DNA of 64,000 nucleotides from Cardinalis cardinalis. Taxonomy: Eukaryota > Chordata > Aves > Passeriformes > Cardinalidae. The position numbers and the translations under genes are program-made. The notes under the pieces are model-generated. The model was not told where the DNA came from and did not search any database. It worked only from the letters and a program-made list of their open reading frames with translations. The stretch lies in NCBI GenBank assembly GCA_014549065.1, contig JACDOX010000084.1, forward strand, positions 1,832,215 through 1,896,214, in the 5' to 3' direction. Of the stretch, positions 39,331 to 53,792 are shown piece after piece. How positions within the stretch are numbered: the first letter of the stretch is position 1; each line of letters opens with the position of its first letter.

Positions 39331-39410
39331 TCAACCCCCCCACCCTTAATCTTCCTGTTCTCTACTATCTTCAACCCCCCCACCCTTAATCTTCTTGTTC
39401 TCTACTATCT
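39331..39410. repeat. 40-bp direct tandem duplication
   Basis: The unit beginning TCAACCCCCCCACCCTTAAT at 39331 is repeated immediately at 39371. The two 40-base copies differ by a single C/T (39355 versus 39395). Near identity implies a recent duplication. The unit is C-rich on + and does not match a known repeat family that I recall. Confidence 0.93.
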
Positions 39411-39414
39411 TATT

Positions 39415-42400
39415 GGTCCTCACCATGATCAGTCTGCAAACTACGACTCACTAGTCAGAAACAGCACTGCCTGCTAAGCTTGCAGGACACTCTGCCCTTC
39501 AGTGATTACACAGGCTTAGGGAGATGTGCCCTACAGAATAACCAGAGACAGGATGTTGACCTAGGGGGGAAAAAAGGCTAATAGAAAACATGAGGGACAA
39601 GGAGACAAGTCCAAGTGGGGAGGGGAAAAAAACTTCATCTCTCTTGAGGAAGCTTACAAAAAATAAAATAAAATTNAGATCTCTAATCCCTTCCCCTTCT
39701 GTCAAGGTCAGCAAAGAGGAATCAATGACCTTATCACAGTCTCATTTTCCCCAATGAGCTCAGGACAAGGATCTTTCTCTAAGAGAATAAGGATTGTCAG
39801 GCAGAACAGCAAGGACTCAGCTGAGCTTTGGAAAATCTTATTGTTTGAGGGGAAATTACCANAAAATGAAGCTTGCAAGCACAGCATTCACACACACAGT
39901 CATTTGTGTGAATGGGCTCAGCAGATGAACACCCAGCAGAGCANTGATACCCGTGGGTAAAGCCTAGATCCACAGAGCTATTTGGAGAGGAACTTAAGTG
40001 CTTTTAGAAGTCATAGGGTATTCAGTCTGGCTTTCAACTGCTGCCCTGTCCCACAAAACCCANATCTTGGCTGCCATCTCTTTGCCAAAGTCTGGGGTAT
40101 CATGGGAAATCTAAAAACCACATTACATGTATGCCTGTGCTTTGGTCCCTAAATCACTCCTCAAATATCTGACTTCTATTCAAATACTTTAACCTTTATT
40201 GGGTTAATGCATGATAGNGAAAAAAATATCCCTCCTAGAATGCAGATACCTGCATTTATAACCCTGCCAAAGGNTAATACACCTTGCATCTGTGCTGTGC
40301 TTATTTTTATTGCATCATGATTCCACCTTCCCATGCAGTTCTGATTAGTGTGACAGAGAATGCTTAGCAGGCACCAGTAGACCAGGACATCTCCAGAGAC
40401 AGGCAGAAACCTAACATCTATTTAAAATCATCCCTGAGTGTTAGGGTGTGGAAATACAACCAGATTCTGGGGCAAGATTTTCTACGTTCTTTGCAAAGGT
40501 TTAATCCATCTCAGTGGGCCTTGTGACTAACCTGTCATTCTATCTCTACAACCTCACAACATCTCAGCTGACTGAGGTCACAGCCAAGAGTTTACCTGAC
40601 ANTGGTTAGGTTAGTCAGCACCTCCCAAATCAGCAGCTGATGGGAGTGTTGCCAATATCAACCTTATGAGCAGAGTTAACAGTGAGGTAAGTACTGAAAT
40701 GCCTTTGCCTCTCCAGATAAAAGTTCGCTCAAATTTCAAGAGAGAAGTCCTTTACCAGTTAAAGGTTTAGTTTTAGCAGAAACAGTGAAACACTCCAACA
40801 GTTCACATAAGCTTCTCAATGTAGAGGAATCACCATCTACTTTTGTTCATGTATTTATTACTTATTCCTAGTTGATCCAAATGAAGTGGAACTACATGTA
40901 AACTGTAATAGTTACACTAAACACAGAAAATTTCAGTGAACAGATGATCATGAGCTATTCTGGATTGCTTTCTCCCAGACTACATCAGAAGCTGATTTTC
41001 AGTATTTTACAGTGAAATAAAAACATATCACAGTAAAATGATAGATTTNGTTCAACAGCATTAGCAAGGAGTAATAATATTAACAATGATGAACCTTTTT
41101 CTCATACAATTAAGGAGCTAAAGATGACAGATACAATCAGCTACTCTAACCTCTTCAGCTATTCAATGCANTAAGAAAAGCAAATTTATATTTGCTTTCA
41201 GTGAGCAGTAAGGACATTATAAAAAAATCTAAATATAGTCTATGACCTTGGACAGAAGGATCATAAGAGGTCTCCCTTTAAAATTAATTGGAAATATAAA
41301 GAAAAGTTCAACAACACATTTCTACAATTAAAACAGCTACCTCAGTTAAACTCTGTTAGTAAAAATCAGATGTATTGAGGATGTCAGGGACTTGAATGTG
41401 AAGCAAATCTGGAACTTCTCCAAGTCAGAGGTACCCAGGGCATAAATTCCAAAATTTTATTTCCTNAAATTATGAAGACTTGTGTTAAGGGGCATCAGAT
41501 CTGCTGGATGAATAACTACCTGGAGGTGNATACTAAGAGTAAGATGAAAACCTACCAAGTAATGGAAAATAGGTTGTAATGGTGAAGAATGAGATCTTCC
41601 TAATACTAGGGACCAAGCAGGCAAAGGATAATTTAAAATAATAATAAAAAAAATCAAGCCAAGATACACTTTGCTACATAAACAAGACAAGACAGAGTAA
41701 GAAGGGGCACATTGCAGTTGGCACAGTGCAAAAACTAANACAGATGTGGTCTTATGTAAATGGTTTGTCTGTATTACCAGTAACATAGGGAAGCNAACTT
41801 TGCAAGCAAAAGTCTAATGTACCCTGGAGGCAGGGCACGTGTAACCTGGCCAGGATAAAAAAATTGAAAAAAATATTGAAGAAATGCTGAAGGCAGCATC
41901 CAGCAAATGTGTCTCAATTCATACTATCGTAAAATGAAGGTTTCAATTCCCAGGTTGTTNATATGGTTATAAAACGAAGTTACAGTTTACAGTTGGAGAC
42001 TTTTAGAGTGATTCAAACTATGTAAAAGAATAAAACAAAAAATTCCAGAAGATGACTTATGATTTAAACCAACTGAAGTGCCATACACTTCATTAAAATT
42101 ACCTTCACAGGATCTGGAACTATTTTAGGAGACAGTGGAGTTTTTAAGTGTCTAAAGCACCTTGCCTTTTTTTCTTCTAAAGGTTTATTTCCATGAAGTA
42201 TCTTAAGTTAAATATATGCCTTTNCCCTGACTGTTTCAGATTAAATAATAAAGTGCATTTATTAAGGAGGAAAAAAACCCTTGGGGTGGGCGGGGGGTGA
42301 TATCTGAAGAGGCCTTTTTCCAACTGTCAACATTCTGAAGCTGAGTAATAACGCAGCCTTGGGGTTGCCATGGGAACATGTTTCATTTCCTAGGTGACAG

Positions 42401-44595
42401 CAATTGTATGTCGTCACCAGTGAACTGCACTGACTCTGGAAGTATGTCAAGTTCCCTTCAGACGCTGGCATCCCGAGGCTTCCTGCGCCTGCCACGGGCC
42501 AGCACCTCTAACCTGGCTCACACAGGACCCCACCACTCATCCTCTCCTGGGAGGAACAGCCTGGTTTGGCCAGGGCAGGAGAGGAGTGCGAGACATTCTG
42601 AAGACCCTAGCAAAGAGCAAACTCACCCATGCCCTTGGTATTCCCCTGCATTGCCTTACAAACCTGCTACAGGCACAGCTTCATTCTCACTTCAGCAGCT
42701 CCAATCTCCAGCCCTTTGGCCCTGGATAAGTCCCACCATCGAGGCTTCCAGTATCAAAANTCACCCAGACCCTTGTGTCCAATTAGTAACGGACACATTA
42801 TTTAAATCAGCTATTGTGAAATCACCTGCACTAATAATCAACCTCTAAAAACACCCTTCTAGACAAAGATGGATTTTTAACCTGGAATTTCAGGTAATAT
42901 GACTGAAAACTCTTCTTTCCAGCACATACGTTCCCCAACACAACTTCAAGGCCACCAGCTGCACAGTATGACCAGCAGGATTNACTTGCCTGTTGGCACT
43001 AGGGAGGGCAAATATAGTAAAACAACTGCTCCCTAAGAGCTCCTCAGTGNTCATGCACTAGTCCAAAATAAGCAACTCTGATTCTGTAATAATTATTCTG
43101 CTCTGGAAGTAGGGTGATTATTTTATTCTGGGATAATTGCTCCATTCCCAAAGTGAAATAATAGTTATAGAATAAAATCATTTTTATTTTGGNATATTTC
43201 ATCCACATGTGGGAGTTATTCTAGAACAGCTAAATTATACCCTCATAGTTAGAAGGGAACAGTCCTGCCAATCAATTTTCCTCATGCAGGCGAATCCTTA
43301 AATCATCGTTCATTTGAAAGGAGCAGTGCAGAAGTTGTCATTGCGCAACTGGAGACCCCTACTGTTTAATTTCAAGAAGAACCTGCAATCACCTACAGTA
43401 ACTCTGGTTANTAGTTCCCTTAAATCATTTTGAGAGGAGTCAATAAAATTAATTACAAGTACATCAAGGGATTTTCAGAGCATGCTAAAAATATTATTAC
43501 TGGTAGATGAACCTCATCACATGATTTGAAAATAGTATCCATGTCATTGAATGCCTTCTCCCCACTCACATGGTTGAGAATTGCTGCCAAGGATGGCCCT
43601 GGTCTATACTCAAAGAACCCCATCTGTTGAGGTAAATGTGGGCAGAGGAATATGCCAGCAGCTGTAGCAGCACTTGATTNCTGAAGGAACTGGGGGCATA
43701 CCCCAGACTGTGCAGCTATTGTGCTNTTTGTTCTAGGGTAACTACCTTAGACAGAAATTTAAATTTAAAACTGCTTACTTGAAAATACATTCAAAATCTG
43801 TTTTGACTTTGACCACTGTTATCTAACATATACAGCTCTCAAGAAATAAAGAAAGAAGTTCAGTGGGCATTAAGCTAGGCAAAGTCAGAAGGCTCAAAAG
43901 TTTAGGTTCCCACAGCAACAGTAATTCAGCAGCATTCAAGATACAGAGCAAGCATAAATTAACAGTTATTGGAAATGCTGCATATGTGCAGTGTGGCCAT
44001 GCTAACATTGCTATGGGAACCTTAACTTTTGAACAGATAAGCATACTACCAAAATAAAAATCATACAAAAGAAATCATTACAGATTTTACTGGAAAATGC
44101 TGNGCCCAATTCCACATCTGAAATCTGTTAATGCAAAGCATAAAGACCCTAAACACTCAATATCCAAATAGGTGAGAAAACAATCTCTAAGAACAGGGGC
44201 ACCAGAGCTATAACTATCACTGANACCAATGCTGCAACTTTATTTTAAATTTCAATTTATAGTCAAACAGAATGCAAAATCACTCCAAAATTACAACAGA
44301 TGAAAAAACAGAAGTTCAGGTATAGCTATCACCCTTCCCTCTTTTCCTCACAGATTTTTCATAAATTAAATATTTTGGAAGAACCAAGTGGAAATTTGCT
44401 ACTGGCTNTAGTCTTTTCCAGCTAATTTCAATTTAGGGGAAAAAGAAAATCTAGTTGTATTCTGACATACACTTACTTAGTAGCTGTAATTCTGGATTGA
44501 CTCTCTCACATTATTCTAACTAAATTCAAAGGGTTCATTTCAAAACAGCTTGATTTGGTCAGGTCTTTGGTGAAGGAAGCTTTGGCATTTTTAAA
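39415..44595. other. Unique sequence, no gene recognised
   Basis: The plus-strand frame at 42378-42848 (156 codons) is the longest here. It is Ser/Pro-rich, has no identifiable domain and contains an ambiguous base. A G-rich run at 42283-42297 and an X-box-like motif at 42364-42377 precede it. I have no evidence that it is translated. Confidence 0.45.
42364..42377. promoter_or_regulatory. RFX X-box-like palindrome (tentative)
   Basis: GTTGCCATGGGAAC is one base away from the perfect palindrome GTTGCCATGGCAAC that RFX-family factors bind. It stands 67 bases right of a G-rich stretch, but there is no CpG island. A single motif match in 64 kb can arise by chance. Confidence 0.25.
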
Positions 44596-44599
44596 ANAA

Positions 44600-44780
44600 C
44601 CTAGTGACAGTAGGCTGCTACCTCGGCCTTACTCTCCTAGGAGACCTGAATGTTTCTTCAGGGTAAAAAAACCAGCTGTACCACTCCATCCAATTCTCTG
44701 TGATGCATGATCTTGGGCAAGCCAGGTTTACTTCCCTAAGCTTCATTTCCTTGAGCTGTGAAGCAGGGATAAGGACACTC
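44600..44780 (+). mobile_element. MIR-type tRNA-derived SINE (MIR1_Amn-like)
   Basis: In order on +: CTAGTGAC, GGCTGCTACCTCGGCC, CTAGGAGACCTGAATG (B-box region, 'caggagacctgggttc' in the family), then ATGATCTTGGGCAAGCCAGG and CTTCATTTCCTTGAGCTGTG leading to AAGCAGGGATAAGGACAC. The last part follows the MIR core 'tgaccttgggcaagtcact...ctcagtttcctcatctgtaaaatggggataat'. About 30 bases near 44665-44690 do not match. It is an old, inactive insertion, opposite in orientation to the one at 20.2 kb. Confidence 0.7.
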
Positions 44781-44784
44781 GCGT

Positions 44785-47700
44785 TCCTTTTGATGTGCAG
44801 GTCCAGCGCATTAACTAAGTGGCTTTTCTCTCCTGTTTTAAACAACAAANTCTTCAAGGCAGTCTTTTTACAGTATTTGAACAGAATTCCAGCAGCACCT
44901 GAAATAATGGCCCTGCCAACTTTTCATCTAAGAAAAGAAAAACTAAAAGCTCCTTTCTGCCACTCTAGCTTTTCAGTCCTGCATGGCGTATATGGTTGGT
45001 CCCACTCAAAATCCTGTTGAACAAGTTTCTTCCCCAGAGGGACTGCAAGACCACCAAATCTTTGATCCAAGAAATAGGGCAAGTTTCAGAGTGCTGGAAC
45101 TGCAGAGGAAAGATAAACAGTGTTCTCCAGTCCAAGTCAATGCAAAAGGCTTTCTTGCTGACATCCTGGCAAGCATGCCTGGAATTGTACTAACATCAGC
45201 AGGATTTCCTTGCTCATAGTAAAAGCAGGATATTGGCTTTGAAACAAGCCACAGAGTTCAAAGAGACCCTAATCTAAATTATTTGAAGTGACTCTGATTT
45301 CTTGGCNTTTATAGCATAGACTTAATGAAGATTACATGGACCTACCACTTTAGCATGTTCTCTGCTTATCATTAATATTTTAGTCAGCCATGAACTTGAG
45401 TTTCCCTAGATTGATTAGGAAAAATAAGAAAACAAACTAACACTGGTTAGAATAATGCTTTTACAAAATCAGAGACGTTTCAAATAGGTAGTGGCATCCC
45501 TTGCTAGTAAATGTGAGACAGAAAATCTTTCCCAGTATACTCACGACTGAATTTCTCACAGTGAACAGACACTGTATTATTTGGTCAAAATTAAAGTGTT
45601 TATACTCCTTTATATGCACTGATTCCTTATGGTCTTCCTCCACCAGGCAGGGTGCTGTATTTTCTAGACTGGAAGAAGCAAGATTTCTGTGAATGGAGCC
45701 TAAGGAACACAAAGTTTAGGTGGCAGAATTATATTTTCAAACTGTACTTAAGATGTTGCATGAGGGAAGGACAGAAAGCATGGTTTAATTCAAGTCCCTG
45801 TCATTTCAAGATGCTTGCAGCTATCCTTCAACAAACTGCCAAGTCCTTTAATAACCAGTGGCCTTCTGTATTTAGTCACTTTTCATAAATACTATACGCA
45901 CATATTTCAACCTCCATACCACTATGTCCAGTAGCCTGGAAACCACTGTTGTGCTGTAGCCAGGACCCTCACCATCTCTGCTTGCTTTAGATCCAGCCCA
46001 GNCTCACAGCATGAAGGGCACTTTTATCTGGATAGGCTCCACTGGTGTCTGNAACTCGGTTTCCTTCCTGAGACAGTTCCAATCCTAATTGCTCTTGCCA
46101 TGTGGCTTCTCCAACATCCTCTGAAGGTCTACTTTTGAATCCCAATTATTTTCCTTCAAAACTTACAGCAGCAAGAATGTAGTCAGATGTTTGTTCACCC
46201 AGTTCATGAAGTNAGAAAAAAGGCATCATGTTTTCTAGTTAATTGGTAAGTTATCTTTAAATTATTTAACATATCTTCTGTTCATCAATAGATCTTAAAT
46301 GAAATTTATCAGGTAGTAATTTTTTTTTTNAATTTTCCCACACTTCATGAACTTAATTCTGATGTACTGAGAACATTCCTAGCCTTACTGACTCCCATTT
46401 ATGACAGGTGGAAATTATTTAGCTTGGTTTCCTGGGACAGCAGTGAGTGTCACCAAAAAAGAAGATCCTTCCATGTACTTTGTGTTCATATGTCAATAGT
46501 CATCAGCTTATTACAGTTTTATCATCACAGTTCTATCTACGGAAACTATCTCTGCTGTTCAGCATGTTTTCAGCCATTACTTTTCCTCCTGCTCTCCACT
46601 TCACTCTTAAAGGCATCTTCCAGTTTCAGAATGTATGGAGCAGTCATCTCTGCATTCTGACATAACATGCAAAGTGTAGTGTACTGACATCATTCCACTA
46701 GTTTACNAGTTCCCTATTCACTTCAGCATCCACTGCTGGTATGACTAAAAAAAAAAAAATAATAAATCAAGATTATGTAGTAAATCTCTTCCAGATTCCA
46801 GCATCAACACCAAGTGTATACACATCGTGGTCAATTTTGGTAAAAATCACTCCCTATTAGCTCTTGCTACCTCTAATAATGACCATACAGCATTCAAACA
46901 TTTAAATTAGACAGACAACTTTTTCCTCTTACCCTTAATTTCCTCTTTCCTTTTGACCCTATCCCCTGCTAAATATAAGCTAAAAATAGTTCATGACTGA
47001 TTGAAGCTATTCTCCCTCTCAATNGCATAACATGGTAAGGGCTAGAGCACTGATAGTGAGGGAGTCAGGTTATATAAGCAAACACAGTGCCTCCTGGCTA
47101 GATGCAGATGAGTTTGATTTATAATCTGATACCTTGTCAAAAGATCCATATCCTGTATGCAAACCATTATGCTAATTTGTTTTATTGAACATCCAAATTC
47201 ATCACACTCTAAAATCTAAGCAAAAAAAGTTGTTTCTGAAATGTCAAGGAGATGAAGCTCTGCCTAGATGTTTCTGTTTAGATAATACCAAATGCACAGT
47301 GACAGATATCTTAAAGTACACAAGTTCTAATGAACTGTGTGCATGAGGAAACTGAAAACATCTGCATGTCACTTTACAGGTGACTCAGTGCAGCTTTGCT
47401 TCCCTTCAGGTCTCATTTCATACTGCTTCTTAGTGTTCCAGCCAGAAGAGCACAGCACTTCAGAGAAAATAGCAAGGGTTGTACAAAGTCCACGTAAAGT
47501 TTCTATTGTATGTGTCATTTTAATGCATCTCTCTTTTAATCAGTGCGATGTTGAATCTCCCTTTTCTTTACTACTGTGTATGGTGCTCATAACTGAAGAA
47601 GATTAATTAAATAAAGAGGACATGCACAAAATCATATGACTCAAAAGATGATACATCATTGCTGATCAAAGAGTAGTCCTAAAATCTGCTACAAACCAAG

Positions 47701-50700
47701 TCATGGNAGTTTGTCAGCAGAATATCATTGTATTAAAACCCAATTCTGCTTTAAAGTGAACTATGCTGACTGCCCTATCTCAGAGAGTTATGCCTGTAGA
47801 CTGTATCTGTTACATATCTACTTTATGAGAAAAGAACCAAAAAACCCTTCAAATATGATGTTGCTCTTTACATACTAAATCTCTCCTCATTTCTACTGCT
47901 ACTGAAGCCCTCAAGACAGTACATTTTTCTCTGTGTGACAGCCCAACCCTCCTCTGTGTTTACAGCACCTCTCAAATTTCTGTGATCATTCATCATTACA
48001 CCCAACTTTTGTGCCAGAGGTCAAACATCAAAACATTACTTGCTGGAGGCCTAAGACCTCATGGAATTCCACTAGTAGGTCCTCACAGAGCAAGACTGGG
48101 GCTTCCCTGTTTGTCTCTGCCTGCCACCCTCCCAACTTTAGATCCTTTTGTATCATGTAGAACCTGTTTTTTTCATCTTTCCTTCTGTTCAACCAAACAT
48201 TCTCTATGTGGCACTGCACTAAAAATTCAACTCTGTTGTCTTTGGAGACAACAGCAATATTTTCCTCTCCATTTACTGAGTACAGATGTCCATCTAGCCA
48301 CAGAAGAGAACAGCTATCAGCTGGGGGAGCAGATGAGGGAAGAGCATCCCCAGACAAGATACCCTCCCAAGTGCCACTCACTAGTGGCAGCTGTCACCTT
48401 CCTTCCACTCCTACCAAACCCATCCTTCCTGTCCTGCATGAAAAGCTGCATGTTGCAGCAGCCCTCACTAAATGGGAGCTGCAATGTGTGATTATTTTGC
48501 ACCTCTCCTTCCCCAGAAACCCAGAAGCCAAACCCTCAAGGCATCAGAGTTGTCCCTGCTCAGTATCAAATGACACCACCTCCAGTCAAGGTCCTGTTAA
48601 CAGCAGAAAGTTAGATACCAATAAGGCAAAAAAAAAAAACAAAACCTAACCTAAAAAGAGCTGATCCTGCCCAGCTGCCAGTGAACACGGGCTTTGGGCA
48701 CAAGGCAGGATCAAGTCCCCCAACTGCAGTGTGAAAACAGTGAGACAGTTTGTTTTAATTATTTACCCATCTTAATCCTGTTCATTTTAACATTTAATCC
48801 AAAAAAAAATTTAAGGATTAGAATATTTGACATTGACCTAGCCATGAACTACAACACAAGTACATTACCCATTACAATTATATTTTCACTGCTAATGTGG
48901 TTTTCTGAATCCTTGCATTTTATAAAATGTTTGGGAGATTTTACCAAGACAAAAGAGAATTTTCCACATCCATCCCATATAAGTGATTGCTCTAAATAAG
49001 GATAAGCAGACTAATCTTCCACAATTTTCCACAAAATAAACACAGATCTCAAAACATCAGAGTTTTTTACAAATTAAAAATTAAAAACTATTGCTTAAAC
49101 ACAAAATATAAAGAGAAACCTACCCACCTTACAGAGATATTTCCATATGTTTGTTTAATACTTGGAGTGGGAAGGCATCCCTCTTCTGATTGTGGTGAAG
49201 TAACAGCCACAGACTTCAAGCACGCTGGCAGCATTGCTCAAAAAGTCGCTCTAGATCTGTCCAGTAGAGGGCAATGACATACATGCACATACACACAGTG
49301 TGAAGTTGAATTTGAAATGCATGCTTGTAAAAATCAAAACTAAATTTAAGAAATCCCTATAGTTCTAAATCATTAATAACTGTTTTATCTATAATATTTA
49401 TATTCAGGGGTATACAGATCAGTGTCTGCCATTTTAATGCCTCAAAGAAGTTTCAATTTTAAAATTATACATTAAAAATCTTTTTTATGTTTTTGCAAAA
49501 CTGACCACTATCTATACTGAAACAAGTCAGCCTTACATAAAAGAACAATATATCTTTATTTTACATTTGGCTGCAGGATAAATGCTGGAAGTGGTTTTTG
49601 TCTCTTCAGCAACACATATTTCAGTTGCGAAAAAAACTTCACTTTTTGTTTAACATTGGTCCAGAAGAATGCTGTTAAATCATTTTCTTCCTGTCACCCA
49701 CCCATCTATTACAAGGAGCGCTCACAGCCATTAAGTAAGATACTGTGTTTGCATGGAAAGCTGCTGCTGCTGCAGCCCAGCTGTGTCTTTTACAGTGCTC
49801 AGGGATATTTTTTTTAACTACACTTAGAAATAACCCAAAACTTNATTGGGGTCTGCAGTCCATTCAGACTTGTAGGTAACAAGGAGGTTGGGGCTGAAGC
49901 ACTGAACCACCCCTGCCAGCTCCTGACAGACCCCTGCAAGCAACCAGCACCCCTGTCACTCCAAGGACAAGAAGAGCTTCTGGAGAAATAGATGTGGTAG
50001 AAAACCCGATGGACACAAGCCACCACAACTGCTTGTTTAAGTCTGGTTGTGACTTGTTTCAAGTGCTGTCACCTCAGATCATCTAGGTTCCCAAAATTTT
50101 CCACCACAGTTTTGCATGATCTCAGGTTACATTCTCAGATCTCCTAGCCCTGTGCCGCAGGTACAGAGAGAACACAGCTGTTAAACACGCCCCCAAATAG
50201 CGGGCATGAAAATGAGATGCAACTCACAAGTAATCCTAAATTTTCTGGGTGTTTTTTTTTTTAGTATGGCAAAGAATGGTTCATGTCAACCCATGTCATC
50301 ATCTGAACAATTTTTTCCAGAGTATCCAACTTCCAGCTTACTTGGCTGAATGTGGTAGTTCCTAGGGCAGCTGGTCAGGACTCAAAATTTGCTACAGAAG
50401 GCCTGCAGTACACTGCACTCCAGGAGGGAGGAACAAGCCTCCCAAAGCACAAGTACAGTGGCTGCTGCCAGAGTTAGCAGGCAGTGGGCGAGAACTCCTC
50501 CAGCTCCTTTTATCAAGATGTTCATCTCATGATCTACTGGTTTCCTAGCAGCTGCCACAGCTGGAAGTGTGAGAGAGTCCCCCAGCCTGAAGCAGCAAGC
50601 AGGGAGCAGCTGCCCAGTTCATGGAGTGCAGAGGCCCTGGAGCCTGCAGTGCAGACAGCAAGCCAGCAAGATGCATGGATTATGGTGAAAGCTCATCAAA

Positions 50701-53700
50701 GTAGAAACTTCTGGGACAGCCTTACACTTTACACAGTTTGGATTTGCCTGTGCAAAAGAGACATTTTTAGAAGATCCACAGCTCTCTGTGATTTACACCT
50801 CAAGGACTGACTCTTGCATGTTATATGGTAACCCCTACCTGCTCTGGTTACATTCACCTCACATGTTTTATGTTTTCTTCATCATAGACACCTCAAAAGT
50901 GTTTGGTTTTTTTAATCAAAACAGCTGCTTGAAAAACTTGTTTGAAGTTTTAGAGAAATGCAGTTATGACAATGTATGATTCAAATGGTTCGCACAAAGC
51001 ACTGGTAGCATTTATCAAGACTGATGGACAGAAGAATTTTCTCATAATTAAAGAAAATTCAAGTTAAAAATTTAACTTAATTTTTATAATTCTTTAAAAG
51101 AAGATGTCATTTAAACAAATTTAAACTCACTGAAGAATTTGCTTTAGGTGGTCTCAGAAAGAAAAAAGTTAACATACTGATACTGATTTTTCATGTTAGA
51201 TATTGACCAAATCTGTTTATTTGATGGGAAAAATGGGCTTGGTTTTCTTACTCTTGTACTTTCTATATATATTTTGGTACCACTGCAGTAAGAGATACTA
51301 AAATCTTGTTAAGAACCTGTCCTTAATGTGATTTAGCTATCAGAATGCTAGTTAAGTATAATCAATAATCTACCTACTTGAATGATGGAAACTACTAATT
51401 TTGATAGAATTAATGTGCCCAGCATTTATTGCAGGCTTACCTCACCAGGAAAGCAAAGTAACAAGATATATCTAGAAAGGATGTATCTGCAAATAGCATA
51501 TTATCATCATCCAACTTCAATCAACATGTATCTGTCAACATACAGAGGGTTTCTGTACGCTTGGGCTTCTGTAAGCTTGACTCGAGGAAATCCCTTCATA
51601 TGAGGCAAAGCAAACATTTTAGCATTTCCCACATGTCACCCAGAAGCATCTGCACATTTTGCTTATGGGTTTGAATTATTTTTTTTTCCTTAATGCTATG
51701 AAGATCCTACCTCAAAGGCCTTTTGGCAAACTATCAGGACAAAAAAAAGACCCTGGCAAAGAAAATATGTCCCCTGTGATACACAGGCCNTTGTCAGAAG
51801 GCAGCAATTAACATGGGCCACAACACCTAGGCTACATGCATCACATATGGAATTAAGGTGGTGTGAAGAGTCAGCATGCAGGAACAAAATGTAGGAGGAA
51901 TATAGGTTACCCAGACGAGATGGAACAGGACAAAGCTTAAGGGTGCCTGATGAATACACAGAAAGAGTCTGCAGCCAGCACACTCACGTGGCACACAGGA
52001 CATTCCACACCAGGAAGGCAGAGAGTAACTTTAAGCCTTGCAGTGCAGTTCCAGTACTTTTACTTTACAGACATGGAAAAAAAATCAAAGCTGCTAGCAA
52101 AGAAAGCTATTTTGTGTTAAGTGGATACAAATTTTTTGAATACAGTAAAATCATTCTACTACTCTGTCATAAGAGAGCAGTTCCCATGAGACTGCTGCCC
52201 TTGAGTCCAGCAACAATCATTTTTCCTAGCCCAAAACCCAGTGAACCATCTGCTCCAAAAGAAAAGGTACTTCCTGCTATAATTAGTATACATTTATTTT
52301 CCCTAAGGCCGGTAACACTCTAATAGAAACTGTTGTCAAAGAGTTAGCAGCAGCTAAAGCTCACCTACAGTGTCATTTCCCACCTCTTGGAGGCAACCAT
52401 AGAGCCTGGGTGAGTCCTGCTCCCTGTCTCACCTCAGCCCCTGCATCTCAATACCCCAAGGAAATGAACTAAGGAACACTGGCATGTAAGGAGCCAAAGC
52501 AGGGGATACATCCTCAGTTTTGGCAGTCAGGAGGCTCAAAACATACGTGACCCATNGCTTAGAGAAGTGAGCATGCTGACACTGCTCTGATGACAGCAGA
52601 GCTTTGCAGGCATAAACAACACAGACATCACTGAGGCACGAAGTCTTTAAGCACACAAGTGAGCAGGCACACTGATATAACTCTGCTGATTCATGTCCTA
52701 TGAACCTCACAGGTGTGGGGCAGGCAAGAGATCCTCCAATGCCTAGCCAGCCTGGCAGGAGTCAATCACATCCAGTACAGACCAGTCCAGGCTGAAGAGA
52801 GCCTAAGTAAACCAACCATTTCCCACCTGTGCATTTTGTTACCTGAGTCATGAGTGGGCTTTTAAAACTACAATGGCTTAGCAAGGTTAGCCAAAAGCCC
52901 CAGACAGTGGTTGCTGCAAAACATTATTTCTGTGGCTGATTTTAGTTCTTTCAGTCAGGTTCACAGATCCACTGAGCAGGGTAAAGATCTAGGTTGATTA
53001 AAAGAATAAAAAGAGTCCTTTTTTACTTCTCCCTGCAACTTGTTCTAACCCAACTTTACCAATTTGAGATGCTGGATAGTTTTGCAATGAAGATCCACAG
53101 ACACAGAGGTCNGCTTTGGAGCAAGATTGAACATAGAAACACATTCATCTGGACCAGCTTTTTAAAGCATGGTACTTGCCTAATTCTAATTCCACATTCA
53201 AGTATTTTAAGGTTAGTTCTGAAAATACTCTTCTAGCCTTAACCATTAATGTCTTAAGAACTTATTCAACTGCTTTTTTTCTTTTTTATATCACTAAAGC
53301 TGAATCAACAAGATTGCAGAGATCTGTCTGAGACCAGAGTAACTGCAGAGCTGAATTTAGCCCAGTGGTATTTTTGTTTAAAGGAACAGCACAGAATGGA
53401 GAAACATTGTACTCATGAGTGTTTTGGGACTGCAGGGAGGACAAACTCATTAGGCTGAAAAGCAGTACTTTTATCTGTATCTAGTAATTGTATGAATAGC
53501 ATCTTAACCAGTTCACCTGGACATCCCTTCAGTAACTACTGTTTTCTAAAGAGGTGTTTTTTAAAGACCTTATTACCATATAGGAAAAAAAATTTAAAAA
53601 ATGGAGCACAGCAATTGAAAGATATGGAATACCTTAAATGTGACAAATTAAAATTATGCCTAAATGTCATATTTTCAGCAACTCACAGGATTTTAAGAAA

Positions 53701-53785
53701 AAAATATATAGTCTCTGCACCTGCCTCCTCTCCCCAAAGGGAACAAAAAACAATTTTAAAAGTCAAGATAAAAGTGCTAAATGCA
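44785..53785. other. Unique sequence, no gene recognised
   Basis: Short frames on both strands (for example 47982-48491 +, 48028-48381 -) overlap each other and show no domain. A possible MITE-like end, 'ctgaatttagcccag', lies at about 53352-53366. Poly-purine and poly-T patches occur at 46319-46330 and 50251-50264. Nothing could be assigned a product. Confidence 0.45.
49261..49272 (+). promoter_or_regulatory. CTCF core-motif match (tentative)
   Basis: CCAGTAGAGGGC fits the vertebrate CTCF core CCASYAGRKGGC at every position. The next bases (AA) fit the extension only partly. Isolated matches are frequent in genomes, so occupancy cannot be assumed. Confidence 0.35.
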
Positions 53786-53792
53786 ATTCACA

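Noticed and set aside
42378..42848. 156-codon Ser/Pro-rich plus frame
   Set aside because: No homologous domain, no splice or promoter support beyond a weak X-box-like motif, and an ambiguous base inside it.
47982..48649. 169- and 147-codon plus frames
   Set aside because: They overlap in different frames and with a 117-codon minus frame; no family resemblance.
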